A stretch of 64,000 bases of DNA from Exiguobacterium sp. Leaf196. Its GTDB lineage: Bacteria; Bacillota; Bacilli; Exiguobacteriales; Exiguobacteriaceae. This document shows positions 51,911-60,702 of this stretch, piece after piece. The stretch is from the NCBI RefSeq assembly GCF_001423965.1, contig NZ_LMPV01000011.1:598-64597 (forward strand), read 5' to 3'. The first letter of the stretch is position 1. Every line of letters starts with the position of its first letter. Below the pieces are notes generated by a model. It saw only the letters and a list, made by a program, of their open reading frames with translations, did not search any database and was not told the origin of the DNA. Made by a program: the position numbers and the translations under genes.

Positions 51911-53011
51911 TTGTCCATCATGAATCAATTCATCATTAACTTTTGTCTACTGTTCACGACGATTACTCTCTTATTCTTACCATTTCGGAATCGACCACGT
52001 ATTTCGCTGAATTCCAGCTGGAGTACACGCCTCATATTGGGAACTGTCTGTGGTCTGATTGCAGTTTTGTTGATGTTTAATGGCATTCAGATCGATGTCG
52101 CCCGTGTGGATTTACGAATCATCCCAGTCGCGATCGCTATGCTATTCGGTGGTTTCCCGAGCGCCATCGTCGCCGGTATAATGATCATCGGGACACGTTA
52201 CTTTTTGACACCCGTCGATCAAATGGAAGGTTTTTATCTGTCCACACTGATTATCGTCTTAATCATTACGACGATCGGAATCGTACGTCGATTCGTTCAT
52301 GTCTCGACACGCCATTTTCAATTATTGGTGTCAATTGGTGTTCTCTATTCGTTACCTGCCATCTATATCCTGACAAACAGCTGGTCGACATTCTTTAAAA
52401 TTTCAATCGCTTATATCTTCTTTAATCTATTAGCTGGCTTTGTTGCTTTTCGACTGCTGACGGAATTACGCCGTCACTTCGAAAACATTCAGTATCAACA
52501 AAAACTAGCGATGACGGATGCTTTGACCGGACTTGCCAATCGGCGCCGTCTCGATGATTCACTGTCACTTGTCGGTTCAACGGATCAAGGGTATTCACTT
52601 GTCTTGATTGATATCGACTTCTTCAAGCACGTCAATGATACATATGGTCATGACGCCGGGGATGATGTCCTACGTCAACTCGGCATGACACTCGCTTCCT
52701 TAACACGACCGGATGACCTCGTCGGACGGTACGGTGGTGAAGAGTTTTTGATCATTTTACCAAGCACTACAGCTAAAGAAGCTCAAAAAATCGCAGAGTT
52801 GGCTCGGATGACAGTCGCACGCAACCTGTTCCCGACGGCAGACGTACCTGATCTGCAAATCACGATTTCGCTTGGGATTGCACATTCTAGTGGTTCCCAT
52901 ACGTCTCTTGAAGCATTACAACAAGCAGATAAAGCGTTGTATTACTCAAAAGAAAGCGGACGAAACCGAAGTACGATTTATACGAAGGAACTTGCCTTCC
53001 GACAAGCTTGA
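51911..53011 (+). CDS. Membrane-bound diguanylate cyclase (5TM-5TMR_LYT-GGDEF)
   Basis: This 366-residue protein has six membrane helices (about 5-185) of the 5TM-5TMR_LYT type, with IVAGIMIIGTRYFL resembling the LytS sensor, followed by a GGDEF domain (about 195-360). The active-site loop is RYGGEEFLIILP. LTGLANRRRLDDSL and DIDFFKHVNDTYGHDAGDDVL are intact, so c-di-GMP synthesis is expected; an inhibitory RxxD motif is not obvious. The start is uncertain: TTG 51911 is best spaced from GGGAGGA, while ATG 51920 is farther away. Its membrane sensor is related to that of the lytS gene in this window. Confidence 0.88.
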   Translation: MSIMNQFIINFCLLFTTITLLFLPFRNRPRISLNSSWSTRLILGTVCGLIAVLLMFNGIQIDVARVDLRIIPVAIAMLFGGFPSAIVAGIMIIGTRYFLTPVDQMEGFYLSTLIIVLIITTIGIVRRFVHVSTRHFQLLVSIGVLYSLPAIYILTNSWSTFFKISIAYIFFNLLAGFVAFRLLTELRRHFENIQYQQKLAMTDALTGLANRRRLDDSLSLVGSTDQGYSLVLIDIDFFKHVNDTYGHDAGDDVLRQLGMTLASLTRPDDLVGRYGGEEFLIILPSTTAKEAQKIAELARMTVARNLFPTADVPDLQITISLGIAHSSGSHTSLEALQQADKALYYSKESGRNRSTIYTKELAFRQA

Positions 53012-53016
53012 ATATG

Positions 53017-53044
53017 AGACACTTCCTAGCGGGAGTGTCTTTTT
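53017..53044 (+). terminator. Terminator of the GGDEF gene
   Basis: AGACACTTCC pairs with GGGAGTGTCT around TAGC, then five T. Confidence 0.85.
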
Positions 53045-53052
53045 CTATGACC

Positions 53053-53664
53053 TTATTCCGTTTCTTTCGGAAAACCGATGCTTTCAACCGTTCCAAAGAC
53101 GATCATCCGGCTCAATTGCTCCGCCATATATGCGGATGAATATGGCCGACCGTTTCGTAACCAGGAAATCAATAATCCTAACTGTCCACCAATGACATAG
53201 TTCAGTAACAAATCCCGATCGACGAAAGTCGCATCCTCTGCGACTTGGGATCGAAAGACGAGGCGATAATTTTCTTTCAACGTATCAAGAAAACGTGAGA
53301 TGAACGTTTTGATAGGACCTTGAACGAGCATCGTTTGGTAAAACAATTCGTTTTCTTCAATGTGAATGAACAAACGAGCAAAATAACGACTGACCTGTTC
53401 GACTGTCGGAAATACGGTGCCTGTACCTGTAATCCGAATCGCTTGTTCGAGTGCCATCATCTGTTCCTCAACGATTTGGTCAAGCAAATCATATTTATCT
53501 GTGTAGTGCGCATAAAAGGTCGAGCGGTTCACACCCGCCCCATCCGTCAGCATCTTGACGGTGATGCTCGAAAAGCTATTTGTCTTCAGTAAACGAAACA
53601 ATTCCATCGTAATACGGTCACGTGACCGTTTTGGTCGTGGATCACGGCTCTCATTCATTTGCAT
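53053..53664 (-). CDS. TetR/AcrR-family repressor of the adjacent efflux operon
   Basis: This 203-residue regulator has an N-terminal TetR DNA-binding domain (about 12-60: RDRITMELFRLLKTNSFSSITVKMLTDGAGVNRSTFYAHYTDKYDLL) and a helical ligand-binding domain. It is divergent from the HlyD/MFS efflux genes, and a near-perfect 25-base palindrome in the shared region (53718-53742) is the likely operator. AAAAGGAGTGAA precedes ATG; a second ATG two codons on is also possible. It probably represses the efflux genes until an inducer binds. Confidence 0.88.
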   Translation of the reverse strand: MQMNESRDPRPKRSRDRITMELFRLLKTNSFSSITVKMLTDGAGVNRSTFYAHYTDKYDLLDQIVEEQMMALEQAIRITGTGTVFPTVEQVSRYFARLFIHIEENELFYQTMLVQGPIKTFISRFLDTLKENYRLVFRSQVAEDATFVDRDLLLNYVIGGQLGLLISWLRNGRPYSSAYMAEQLSRMIVFGTVESIGFPKETE

Positions 53665-53717
53665 TTCACTCCTTTTCCATCATCTTTTTAAAAATGAATC
53701 CGTTATCATTTATTTTT

Positions 53718-53742
53718 CCAACATTTTGTCGGAAATTGTTGG
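53718..53742. promoter_or_regulatory. TetR-type operator palindrome
   Basis: CCAACATTTT and AAATTGTTGG are inverted repeats (nine of ten) around GTCGG, ending at the -35 of the efflux promoter. Its place between the repressor and efflux genes fits a shared operator. Confidence 0.6.
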
Positions 53743-53770
53743 TTGTTTGTTATCTAACTATCCATATAAT
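53743..53770 (+). promoter_or_regulatory. Promoter of the HlyD-MFS efflux operon
   Basis: TTGTTT (53743-53748) and a perfect TATAAT (53765-53770) are 16 bases apart, directly after the operator palindrome. Confidence 0.6.
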
Positions 53771-53783
53771 TAACTATATTAAT

Positions 53784-53813
53784 TACTCCTCCCCCCAGAG
53801 GAGTACTTTTTTT
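53784..53813 (+). terminator. Terminator-like hairpin in the efflux operon leader
   Basis: TACTCCTC pairs with GAGGAGTA around six C/A bases, followed by C and seven T. It lies just after the expected transcription start and before the HlyD gene, so it may attenuate the operon. It also contains a GAGGAG ribosome-site-like string. Confidence 0.5.
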
Positions 53814-53850
53814 GAATCGATTGTACACAAGAAAGGATGCTAACACACCC

Positions 53851-54507
53851 ATGAGTATGAAAAAATTACTAATCATTAATATCGTTACACTCATTGTTTT
53901 GATCGGTGGTGGGGTCGTCGGATACTACTATTACGATCAAGCAACAAGCTATGTCAAAACAGACAATGCGAAAATCGATGGCAAAATGATAACGATTGCT
54001 AGCCCAAGCGCTGGTAAATTAACGGACTGGTCTGCTAAAACAGGCGAATCGCTCGACAGCGGTGCAACACTTGGTCACATCATGACTGCGCAAGCTGGAC
54101 AAAAACCAACAGATCTTTCTGTTTCGATGCCTGCGAAGGCAACGATCGTTCAGTCGATGGCGACAAAGAACGGCTTCGTCGCAGCCGGTACACCACTTGC
54201 CTATGGTTTTGACTTAAACGACCTTTGGGTCACAGCGAACATCGAAGAAACAGAAATCGATGAAATCAAAGTCGGACAAACCGTTGACGTATATGTCGAC
54301 AGCTATCCTGACACGACACTTTCTGGTGAAGTGGAACAGATCGGAATGACGACAGCTTCGACGTTCTCGATGATGCCTTCTTCAAACGGAAATGCGAACT
54401 ACACGAAAGTCGCACAAGTCATTCCAGTTAAAGTATCACTCTCGCAAGAAAAATCACTCGACATTCGACCTGGTATGAATGTGACCGTCCGCATTCATAA
54501 GGATTAA
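53851..54507 (+). CDS. HlyD/EmrA-family membrane fusion protein
   Basis: This 218-residue protein has one N-terminal membrane helix (about 5-28) and a periplasmic-adaptor-type body with lipoyl/barrel-sandwich halves (YVKTDNAKIDGKMITIASPSAGKLTDW...) and a beta-barrel (LWVTANIEETEIDEIKVGQTVDVYVD). It is shorter than Gram-negative EmrA because it lacks the long coiled coil. It should link the MFS pump to the cell wall side. The ATG 53851 has AAAGGATG 13 bases upstream; an in-frame TTG at 53812 has a better spaced GAGGAG but lies in the hairpin T run. It is 12 bases from the pump gene. Confidence 0.85.
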   Translation: MSMKKLLIINIVTLIVLIGGGVVGYYYYDQATSYVKTDNAKIDGKMITIASPSAGKLTDWSAKTGESLDSGATLGHIMTAQAGQKPTDLSVSMPAKATIVQSMATKNGFVAAGTPLAYGFDLNDLWVTANIEETEIDEIKVGQTVDVYVDSYPDTTLSGEVEQIGMTTASTFSMMPSSNGNANYTKVAQVIPVKVSLSQEKSLDIRPGMNVTVRIHKD

Positions 54508-54519
54508 GGAGGGACGTTC

Positions 54520-56211
54520 ATGTCTACTACCTTCTTGTTCGGATATAGTGCGTTCACGATTCTGATCATCATCGGCGTCAACTGGATCGCCCGCCGGAAT
54601 CGTCAATCCGACATCGCACTGGCCACTGACGGACCGACACTTGAGGAGTCCCTCGAGACGGAACCGACGATGACCGTGACACCACCAGTCGCAGCACCTT
54701 CAAAACAAGTATCGACTGAAAACGTCAGTATTCCGAAAGTACTGACGGTCTTACTGATTGGTATGTTCATTGCTATTTTGAACCAAACGTTGATTAATGT
54801 CGCGTTACCGGTTCTAATCAATGACTTCAACGTGTCGACGTCCACTGCCCAGTGGTTGACGACAGGTTTCATGCTCGTCAACGGGATCTTGATTCCGATC
54901 AGTGCTTTTTTAATGCGCAGTTATACGTTCCGCCAGTTGTTCCTCGCTTCAATGACACTGTTTTTCTTCGGATCGGTCATCTGTTCGATGGCAATGAACT
55001 TCCCGGTCATGATGATTGGTCGTGTCGTTCAGGCAGCGGGGGCTGGTATCTTGATGCCACTCGGATCAAACGTCTTCATGACATTATTCCCACCGCATAA
55101 GCGCGGTGCTGCCATGGGAATGCTCGGAATCGCGATGATTCTCGCTCCTGCTGTCGGACCTACGATCACAGGATATGTCATCCAAAACTATGACTGGCAC
55201 GTCATGTTTTATGCGATGTCGTTCTTTGGATTAGTGACATTGTTACTCGGTACGGCCTGGTTCCGCCTGACGCAGCCACTCTCGAAACCTTCTTTCGACG
55301 CACTGGGCGTCTTATTCAGTACGATCGGATTCGGGAGTCTCCTTTATGGATTTAGTGAAGCCGGGAATGACGGCTGGGATAGCCCGATCGTCATCAGCAC
55401 GATCGTCATCGGCTTAATTGGAATCGCTGCTTTTGCAATGCGTGAGCTGTCGATGGAAGATCCGATGTTGAATATTCGTGTGTTAAAGGTTCCGGAATTT
55501 TCGTTCACCCTCTTCATCAATGTCATCGTCACGATGGCGTTGTTCGGTGGGATGTTGCTTTTACCGATTTACCTTCAAAGCATTCGCGGTTTTTCACCGG
55601 TCGATTCAGGTCTTCTCCTTTTGCCCGGATCACTGATCATGGGAATCACCGGACCGATTGCCGGTCGTTTATTTGACCGCTTCGGTATTCGACCGCTCGC
55701 TATCTTCGGTTTGACGTTGATGACGTACGGGACATGGGAATTGACGCAATTAAACATGGATACGTCGTATTATTCCATCATGGGCATCTACATGCTTCGG
55801 TCATTCGGTATGGCATTCATCATGATGCCGATCATGACTGCCGGTATGAACGCTTTACCGATGAAGATGATCCCGCACGGAAACGCAACCCAAAACACAC
55901 TTCGTCAAGTCGCCGGCTCCATCGGAACGGCAATTCTCGTCACCGTCATGACCCGTCAAACGACGGCTCACTTGGCAGACGATGCGAATCAGTTCACGAC
56001 GCTCGACCCGACGCTTTCGCAACATTTAAACGATCTTGGACAACAGCTGGGTAGCTCACAAGCTGCTTCAACGAGTTGGTTTACGATGCTGACAAAACAA
56101 GCAACGATCCAAGGGATCACTGACGCGTTCTGGATTGCGACCGTTTTATCTGCGCTCGCATTGATTCTGTCCTTCTTCTTGCACGGAAAAAAAGAACCAA
56201 ATCTGGATTGA
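54520..56211 (+). CDS. DHA2-family (EmrB/QacA-like) MFS drug efflux pump
   Basis: This 563-residue pump has a separate N-terminal helix (about 5-24) and a polar linker (about 28-70), then fourteen helices. Family marks are LNQTLINVALPVLINDFNVSTSTAQWLTTGFMLVNGI in the first core helices, GRVVQAAGAGILMPLG in helices 4-5 (motif C-like AVGPTITGYVI follows), and TAGMNALP near the end. With the fusion protein it should export hydrophobic drugs by proton exchange. The extra N-terminal helix and linker are unusual for the family. AAGGAGGGACGTTC precedes the ATG. A terminator follows. Confidence 0.92.
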   Translation: MSTTFLFGYSAFTILIIIGVNWIARRNRQSDIALATDGPTLEESLETEPTMTVTPPVAAPSKQVSTENVSIPKVLTVLLIGMFIAILNQTLINVALPVLINDFNVSTSTAQWLTTGFMLVNGILIPISAFLMRSYTFRQLFLASMTLFFFGSVICSMAMNFPVMMIGRVVQAAGAGILMPLGSNVFMTLFPPHKRGAAMGMLGIAMILAPAVGPTITGYVIQNYDWHVMFYAMSFFGLVTLLLGTAWFRLTQPLSKPSFDALGVLFSTIGFGSLLYGFSEAGNDGWDSPIVISTIVIGLIGIAAFAMRELSMEDPMLNIRVLKVPEFSFTLFINVIVTMALFGGMLLLPIYLQSIRGFSPVDSGLLLLPGSLIMGITGPIAGRLFDRFGIRPLAIFGLTLMTYGTWELTQLNMDTSYYSIMGIYMLRSFGMAFIMMPIMTAGMNALPMKMIPHGNATQNTLRQVAGSIGTAILVTVMTRQTTAHLADDANQFTTLDPTLSQHLNDLGQQLGSSQAASTSWFTMLTKQATIQGITDAFWIATVLSALALILSFFLHGKKEPNLD

Positions 56212-56220
56212 TTCATGAAG

Positions 56221-56251
56221 GACCAGTTGATGTCATATCAGCTGGTCTTTT
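56221..56251 (+). terminator. Terminator of the efflux operon
   Basis: GACCAGTTGAT pairs with ATCAGCTGGTC (one G-U) around GTCAT, then four T. Confidence 0.75.
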
Positions 56252-56276
56252 GCTATACTTCGTGAAAAGTTCTTCT

Positions 56277-56305
56277 TTGCACTTCTCTCTTAAAATCGAT
56301 ACACT
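56277..56305 (+). promoter_or_regulatory. Promoter of the 183-residue membrane protein gene
   Basis: TTGCAC (56277-56282) and TACACT (56300-56305) are exactly 17 bases apart, 37 bases upstream of the start. Confidence 0.5.
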
Positions 56306-56341
56306 AGGGACAATGAGTTTCATATCTAAAGGAGATGCTTT

Positions 56342-56893
56342 ATGGTTGCCTTTCTGCAATTTTATGCGTTTATCTTTGCTTGTTGTTTTGCTTGGCAAGT
56401 CGGTCGACCATCGCCTTGGTCGCAAAAGATTTTTCGCGCCTTTTTAACAAGTGTCAACGGGCTCTTCGTCTTTGCACGTGCCTCGATTTCAATCTTTTTG
56501 TTAGTTGGACCACTATTACTCGTCACATATCTTGTTTTTCCACGATTAATCACTTTTGAAAATGGTTTAGCGATGGTGATCAGTGTGCTCGTCATCGGTC
56601 TGGTCGATCGTCTCGTCAGTCTCGTCGTCCTACCACTCATGCGTTCCTTTTTCCTAAAACGTCAACGCGTCATGCCACAATCGGTGGAAATGGTGCTCTA
56701 TACGATGGCAATGGCTGTCTTGCTCTTCATTCAGCTTCATGCTGTTCCTGGCGTTCAGATTCATGTAGCATTAACGCTTTTCCTGGGATTCACGATTTAT
56801 TTCGCCCATTATTTATTTGCGTTGTACCGGATTCGTCTCATGAAAAAGAAACTAACGACTGTTGCTCAAGAAGAGGAACGAAAAGCCTCTTAA
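56342..56893 (+). CDS. Hypothetical membrane protein, 183 residues
   Basis: Four or five membrane helices (about 3-18, 38-65, 75-98, 118-133, 138-160) and a charged C-terminal tail (RLMKKKLTTVAQEEERKAS). CTAAAGGAGATGCTTT is a strong ribosome site and a promoter lies upstream, so it is a real gene. I do not recognise a family, and the neighbours give no clear hint. Confidence 0.7.
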   Translation: MVAFLQFYAFIFACCFAWQVGRPSPWSQKIFRAFLTSVNGLFVFARASISIFLLVGPLLLVTYLVFPRLITFENGLAMVISVLVIGLVDRLVSLVVLPLMRSFFLKRQRVMPQSVEMVLYTMAMAVLLFIQLHAVPGVQIHVALTLFLGFTIYFAHYLFALYRIRLMKKKLTTVAQEEERKAS

Positions 56894-56956
56894 TACAAAT
56901 TCAACGAAAGATGATTTCTTCTTAGGAATCGTCTTTTTGTTTTCTGACAAATAACA

Positions 56957-56986
56957 TTGACAATGATAATCGTTATCATCTATAGT
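56957..56986 (+). promoter_or_regulatory. Promoter of the nitroreductase gene
   Basis: A perfect TTGACA (56957-56962) and TATAGT (56981-56986) are 18 bases apart. Confidence 0.7.
56963..56979. promoter_or_regulatory. Fur box
   Basis: ATGATAATCGTTATCAT is a palindrome that fits the Fur consensus (TGATAATNATTATCA type). It fills the spacer between -35 and -10, so iron-loaded Fur should shut the promoter. Confidence 0.75.
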
Positions 56987-57016
56987 GAAAAAGTACTCAG
57001 TGAGGAGATGAAACGG

Positions 57017-57574
57017 ATGCATGTCCAACAAGTGATTGAAACACGCCGGTCCATCCGGTCTTATACGGAACAACCAGTTCCAGTCGAATTAGTAGAGGCA
57101 TTACTCGAAACGGCGATGTATGCCCCGAATCATAAATTACGAGAACCTTGGCGTTTTGTTCTCGCAATCGAAGAGGGACAAACTCGGTACGTCGATGCTT
57201 TGATGGAGTTACTGACAGCGCGTGGTCAATTCGAGACGAAAACATCTGAACAACGTCAACAGGCTGAACAAAAATTACGGGAAGTCCCGGTTTACTTAAC
57301 AGTACTTTGTCAGGTACAAGGGACACCGGATCAACAGCTAGAGGATACACTCGCAACAGCTGCCATGATTCAAAATCTACAGTTGGTGGCGACAGAGCGC
57401 GGCCTTGGTTGCTGCTGGAAGAGCGGAAAACATTGGTTTACACCAGAATATGCTTCAATCGTTCACGCTTCAGAAAATGAACGGGTTCTCGGCGTCATTC
57501 AAATCGGCTGGCCAGCCCTCGTTCCACCTGTCAAACCGAGAACGTCCCTGAAGGACAAGTTGACGCACTTTTAA
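57017..57574 (+). CDS. Nitroreductase-family FMN oxidoreductase, Fur-controlled
   Basis: This 185-residue FMN-dependent nitroreductase-fold protein has ETRRSIRSYTEQPVP (FMN-phosphate loop) at the N-terminus, APNHKLREPWRFVLA (about 36-50) and AATAAMIQNLQLVATERGLGCCWKSG in the C-terminal half. The substrate is unknown. The Fur box in the promoter suggests a role when iron is scarce, perhaps as a flavin or ferric reductase; that is inference. The start ATG 57017 has GAGGAG nine bases upstream. It is monocistronic. Confidence 0.87.
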   Translation: MHVQQVIETRRSIRSYTEQPVPVELVEALLETAMYAPNHKLREPWRFVLAIEEGQTRYVDALMELLTARGQFETKTSEQRQQAEQKLREVPVYLTVLCQVQGTPDQQLEDTLATAAMIQNLQLVATERGLGCCWKSGKHWFTPEYASIVHASENERVLGVIQIGWPALVPPVKPRTSLKDKLTHF

Positions 57575-57631
57575 GAGGTGCGCATTCTGCGAGCTACCCC
57601 TGCTCGCGCCAATCAAGCCCCAATTCAAAAT

Positions 57632-57688
57632 AAAAACGTTCCGATGACGTCTCTCTCCCCAAATGGAGACGCAATCGGAACGTTTTTT
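57632..57688. terminator. Bidirectional terminator between nitroreductase and teichoic acid genes
   Basis: AAAAACGTTCCGAT pairs with ATCGGAACGTTTTT, and an inner GACGTCTC/GAGACGC stem extends it. T runs occur on both strands. Confidence 0.85.
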
Positions 57689-57693
57689 TGTGT

Positions 57694-58896
57694 TCATACC
57701 GGCGTTTTCGTATAGACAGGTGCTTCCGGAATCGTGTCATATAACAAATGATCGACAATTCGTTTGGTTGCTTCCCCGTCCTGATACGTAAAGAACTGAT
57801 TCGCGAACGTCTCGATCTTCTGCGTATCGAATTGCCCGCGTTTAATCCAAGCGATGACGTCTTCGAACGTCGAGACAATCGGTCCCGGTACGAAGGATTC
57901 ATACGGGAAATAGAAATCGCGTTCTGCTTTGTACGACTGCAGATCGTTAACAAGGAAAATCATTGGCTTCTGCAACAAGGCAAACTCGAAGATGACAGAT
58001 GAATAATCCGTGATCAGAATATCCGCAATCTGCATCAGATCATTGATGTCCGGATAGTCTGTCATGTTAATGATTTGATCCGAATACGCGTCCGGTACGA
58101 TTGGTGGATTAAGAACAAACGGATGCATGCGAAGCAAGAGGACTGTATCCGGTCCAAGCTCACGACGAAACTTCTCAAAATCGAGCTCTTGATCGTAATG
58201 TGCTGTCGTCTGTCCGTTTCCACGGAACGTCGGAGCGAGTAAGATGATTCGTTTCTTACGCCATTCTGGATATCGGTCATACAACTTTTCTCGCACACGG
58301 GCTTGGCGTACTGTATTCAGTAGTTGATCCGTCCGTGGAACCCCTAATGGGTAGATCCGTTCCTGTGTCATTCCGAAAGCATCCGCATATGGTGCGACGC
58401 AGGCTTCACCGGAAACATAGACCTTGCTATAATTCCGGTGAATCTGGACCATCTTCAAATAATCGTCATCCGGCGAATAGGATTTATCAAGCACACTATA
58501 GCCGAACTTTTTAAAGGCACCACATGCATGCCACAACTGAATGACTTCTGTTCCTTTCCGTAAGGACGAGACATATACAGGATAATAATAATCATCGATG
58601 ATGAAATAACGGGCAGTCGCTAATTCATACGTCGCTCGCATCATGTGGAAGACGTATTGAATTTGTCCCACCAACGATTGAGGAAATCGTTTCAACAAAA
58701 AAACGTATTCATATCCTAAATCGCGTCGCTCTAGTTCATCGTAGACGGCACGAAAGTTATCGACGAGACGATCGGAACGATAGGTCGCAAAAACGACTTT
58801 CTTTGATTGGATCGGCAGTCGCTTCGTCAACCAATATGTCATAGCAAGCAAATAGTGGACCGTCCGTCGTTGCAATAACCGAATTTTTTGTTTCAT
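57694..58896 (-). CDS. CDP-glycerol glycerophosphotransferase family protein (TarB/TarF-like)
   Basis: This 400-residue enzyme has the CDP-glycerol:polyol phosphotransferase fold: QLWHACGAFKKFGYS (catalytic His region, about 120-134), LLAPTFRGNGQT, LRMHPF and DILITDYSSVIFEFALLQKP, the last with the conserved DYSS. Length fits the single-domain TagB/TarB/TarF group, which primes wall teichoic acid with one or two glycerol phosphates. It acts on the inner membrane face. AAGAGGAGAATCGTCT precedes the ATG. It is 31 bases after tarJ, in the tarI-tarJ operon. Confidence 0.85.
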   Translation of the reverse strand: MKQKIRLLQRRTVHYLLAMTYWLTKRLPIQSKKVVFATYRSDRLVDNFRAVYDELERRDLGYEYVFLLKRFPQSLVGQIQYVFHMMRATYELATARYFIIDDYYYPVYVSSLRKGTEVIQLWHACGAFKKFGYSVLDKSYSPDDDYLKMVQIHRNYSKVYVSGEACVAPYADAFGMTQERIYPLGVPRTDQLLNTVRQARVREKLYDRYPEWRKKRIILLAPTFRGNGQTTAHYDQELDFEKFRRELGPDTVLLLRMHPFVLNPPIVPDAYSDQIINMTDYPDINDLMQIADILITDYSSVIFEFALLQKPMIFLVNDLQSYKAERDFYFPYESFVPGPIVSTFEDVIAWIKRGQFDTQKIETFANQFFTYQDGEATKRIVDHLLYDTIPEAPVYTKTPV

Positions 58897-58927
58897 AGAC
58901 GATTCTCCTCTTTTTCAGCGCATATCA

Positions 58928-59953
58928 TTACATGCACCATTCCATGACCGTCTTTCCGAAGCGATTCGTTAAATCGTTTTCAAACGCTTTATGAATATCT
59001 TCGATTTGTCGGATTTGGAATACGCCCGAAACCAGATTCGATAGATAGGCTGGAATGTCCGGATGGGTTTGATATAATTCCATCGTCCGTGCGAAATCAG
59101 CCGGTGTACTTCGACTTGATCCGTAGACACGCAGTCCTTTTTCAAGAATCATCCGCGTGTTGATCGCGACGGCATCTTCTGACACACCGAGCAATGCCAT
59201 CGTGCCTTCTGGAATAATGTAATCGATCATCTGATTGATCGCATATTGGCTACCGATTCCACCGACGCATTCGAAACCGTGGTTGAAGGAGACATCAGCT
59301 GGAATCTGGTCGATGTGATATGTCTCGTCCGCAAACGAGAAGTAGTCGAGCTTCGACTGGGTTTTACCGAAGACGAGTAGTTTTGCTTCCGGATATAATT
59401 TACGCAACAAAAGTGCCGTGATGAAACCAAGATTTCCATCGCCCCAAACACCGAACGTCTCACGGCGTGGATGGGCAATCTTTTCAAAGCGAGTTAAGGC
59501 ATGGACCGATACACTGACAAGTTCAGTGAATGCCGCGACTTCAGGATCAAGATCAGCCGGTACCTCAACAAGGCGATCCGCTTTCAAGAACACATAGTCT
59601 TGCATATAACCGTCGTATCCACTCGAACGGAAACGACTCGTGCGCAGATAGTTTTCACCAATGATATCATCTTCTTCCATCGGTGTATTCGGTACCATCG
59701 CAACGAGCGTTCCCTTTTTGAATGTACCGCTTGGATCATGGACGACTTTTCCGATTCCCTCATGAATCATGGCCATCGGTAATTTTTTCGCCAATACTTC
59801 CGCACTACGACTACCTGTGAAGTAGCGTTGATCGGCGTGACAAATCGATAGATATGTCGGACGCACGACGACACGATCGGTATTCAGTGATCGCTCATCA
59901 TAGGTCACTTCAATCTGACGCGGGGCGACGAGTTGATAGACTTGGTTAATCAT
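58928..59953 (-). CDS. tarJ: Ribulose-5-phosphate reductase TarJ
   Basis: This 341-residue zinc-type medium-chain dehydrogenase reduces ribulose 5-phosphate to ribitol 5-phosphate with NADPH for CDP-ribitol. The GroES-like N-half has [13 protein letters not shown] (zinc ligand Cys) and the Rossmann half has [38 protein letters not shown] and [26 protein letters not shown] fit TarJ. Its start overlaps the tarI stop by 4 bases, matching tarIJ order elsewhere. Together they imply a ribitol-containing wall polymer. Confidence 0.92.
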   Translation of the reverse strand: MINQVYQLVAPRQIEVTYDERSLNTDRVVVRPTYLSICHADQRYFTGSRSAEVLAKKLPMAMIHEGIGKVVHDPSGTFKKGTLVAMVPNTPMEEDDIIGENYLRTSRFRSSGYDGYMQDYVFLKADRLVEVPADLDPEVAAFTELVSVSVHALTRFEKIAHPRRETFGVWGDGNLGFITALLLRKLYPEAKLLVFGKTQSKLDYFSFADETYHIDQIPADVSFNHGFECVGGIGSQYAINQMIDYIIPEGTMALLGVSEDAVAINTRMILEKGLRVYGSSRSTPADFARTMELYQTHPDIPAYLSNLVSGVFQIRQIEDIHKAFENDLTNRFGKTVMEWCM

Positions 59954-60663
59954 TGATGAATCCGCTCCTTCAAGATAGCATTCGCGATCCGTAGGTCGTA
60001 TGGTGTCGTCACTTTAATGTTGAACAGTTCTCCTGTGACGAGCGCCACATCTTCTCCTTTCAGAAGAAGAATCTTACAAGCATCCGTCAAAATCGCCCGT
60101 TCTTCCGTTGAGAGTGACTCATAATGCGATTTTAACTTCGTGATTTGGAAACTTTGTGGTGTTTGCCCTTGATACATTTGATCACGAACCGGAATATCCG
60201 TGATCGTTTTGCCGTTCGTTGACGCGACGATCGTATCGATCGCTGAAATGACCGTGTCGCATGAACCGAACTCTTGCGCTGCTTCGATGTTTTCCTTAAT
60301 GATGCGGTGCGTCAGGAACGGACGGACGGCGTCGTGCGTGACAATGATGTCTTCTTCAGACAGACCGTTTTTCTCTTCAATCCAGTTCACAGCTGCCATG
60401 ATTGATTCATTTCGATCTTGTCCACCCGGTGTAATGACAAGACGTTCATCTTTTCCGATGTATTTCTCCAAAATATCGCGTGTATAGTTAATCCAAGCAG
60501 TCGGTGTGACGATGATGATGCGGTCAAAATCCTCATGTAACAAGAATTTCTCTACTGTATGGACGATGATCGGACGTTCTCCGATCGATAAGAATTGTTT
60601 CGGGCGATCGACATTCCCCATTCGTGTTCCTTTTCCTCCAGCTAAAATGGCTGCATAAATCAT
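59950..60663 (-). CDS. tarI: D-ribitol-5-phosphate cytidylyltransferase TarI
   Basis: This 237-residue IspD-fold nucleotidyltransferase makes CDP-ribitol from CTP and ribitol 5-phosphate. The CTP loop [22 protein letters not shown] (residues 4-25) and [19 protein letters not shown] are typical. [13 protein letters not shown] and the C-terminal [14 protein letters not shown]-like end fit TarI. The start MIYAAI is family-typical, yet no strong ribosome site stands directly before it; a strong AGGGAGGGAAGCAG lies over 40 bases upstream, separated by a hairpin (60677-60702). Confidence 0.92.
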   Translation of the reverse strand: MIYAAILAGGKGTRMGNVDRPKQFLSIGERPIIVHTVEKFLLHEDFDRIIIVTPTAWINYTRDILEKYIGKDERLVITPGGQDRNESIMAAVNWIEEKNGLSEEDIIVTHDAVRPFLTHRIIKENIEAAQEFGSCDTVISAIDTIVASTNGKTITDIPVRDQMYQGQTPQSFQITKLKSHYESLSTEERAILTDACKILLLKGEDVALVTGELFNIKVTTPYDLRIANAILKERIHQ

Positions 60664-60676
60664 CTTCTGACGCAGT

Positions 60677-60702
60677 GTCTCGTTGCCTGTTCCAAACGAG
60701 AC
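60677..60702 (-). promoter_or_regulatory. Hairpin in the tarI leader
   Basis: GTCTCGTT and AACGAGAC form a perfect 8-bp stem with a 10-nt loop, placed between a strong ribosome-site-like AGGGAGGGAAGCAG and the tarI start codon. Confidence 0.4.
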
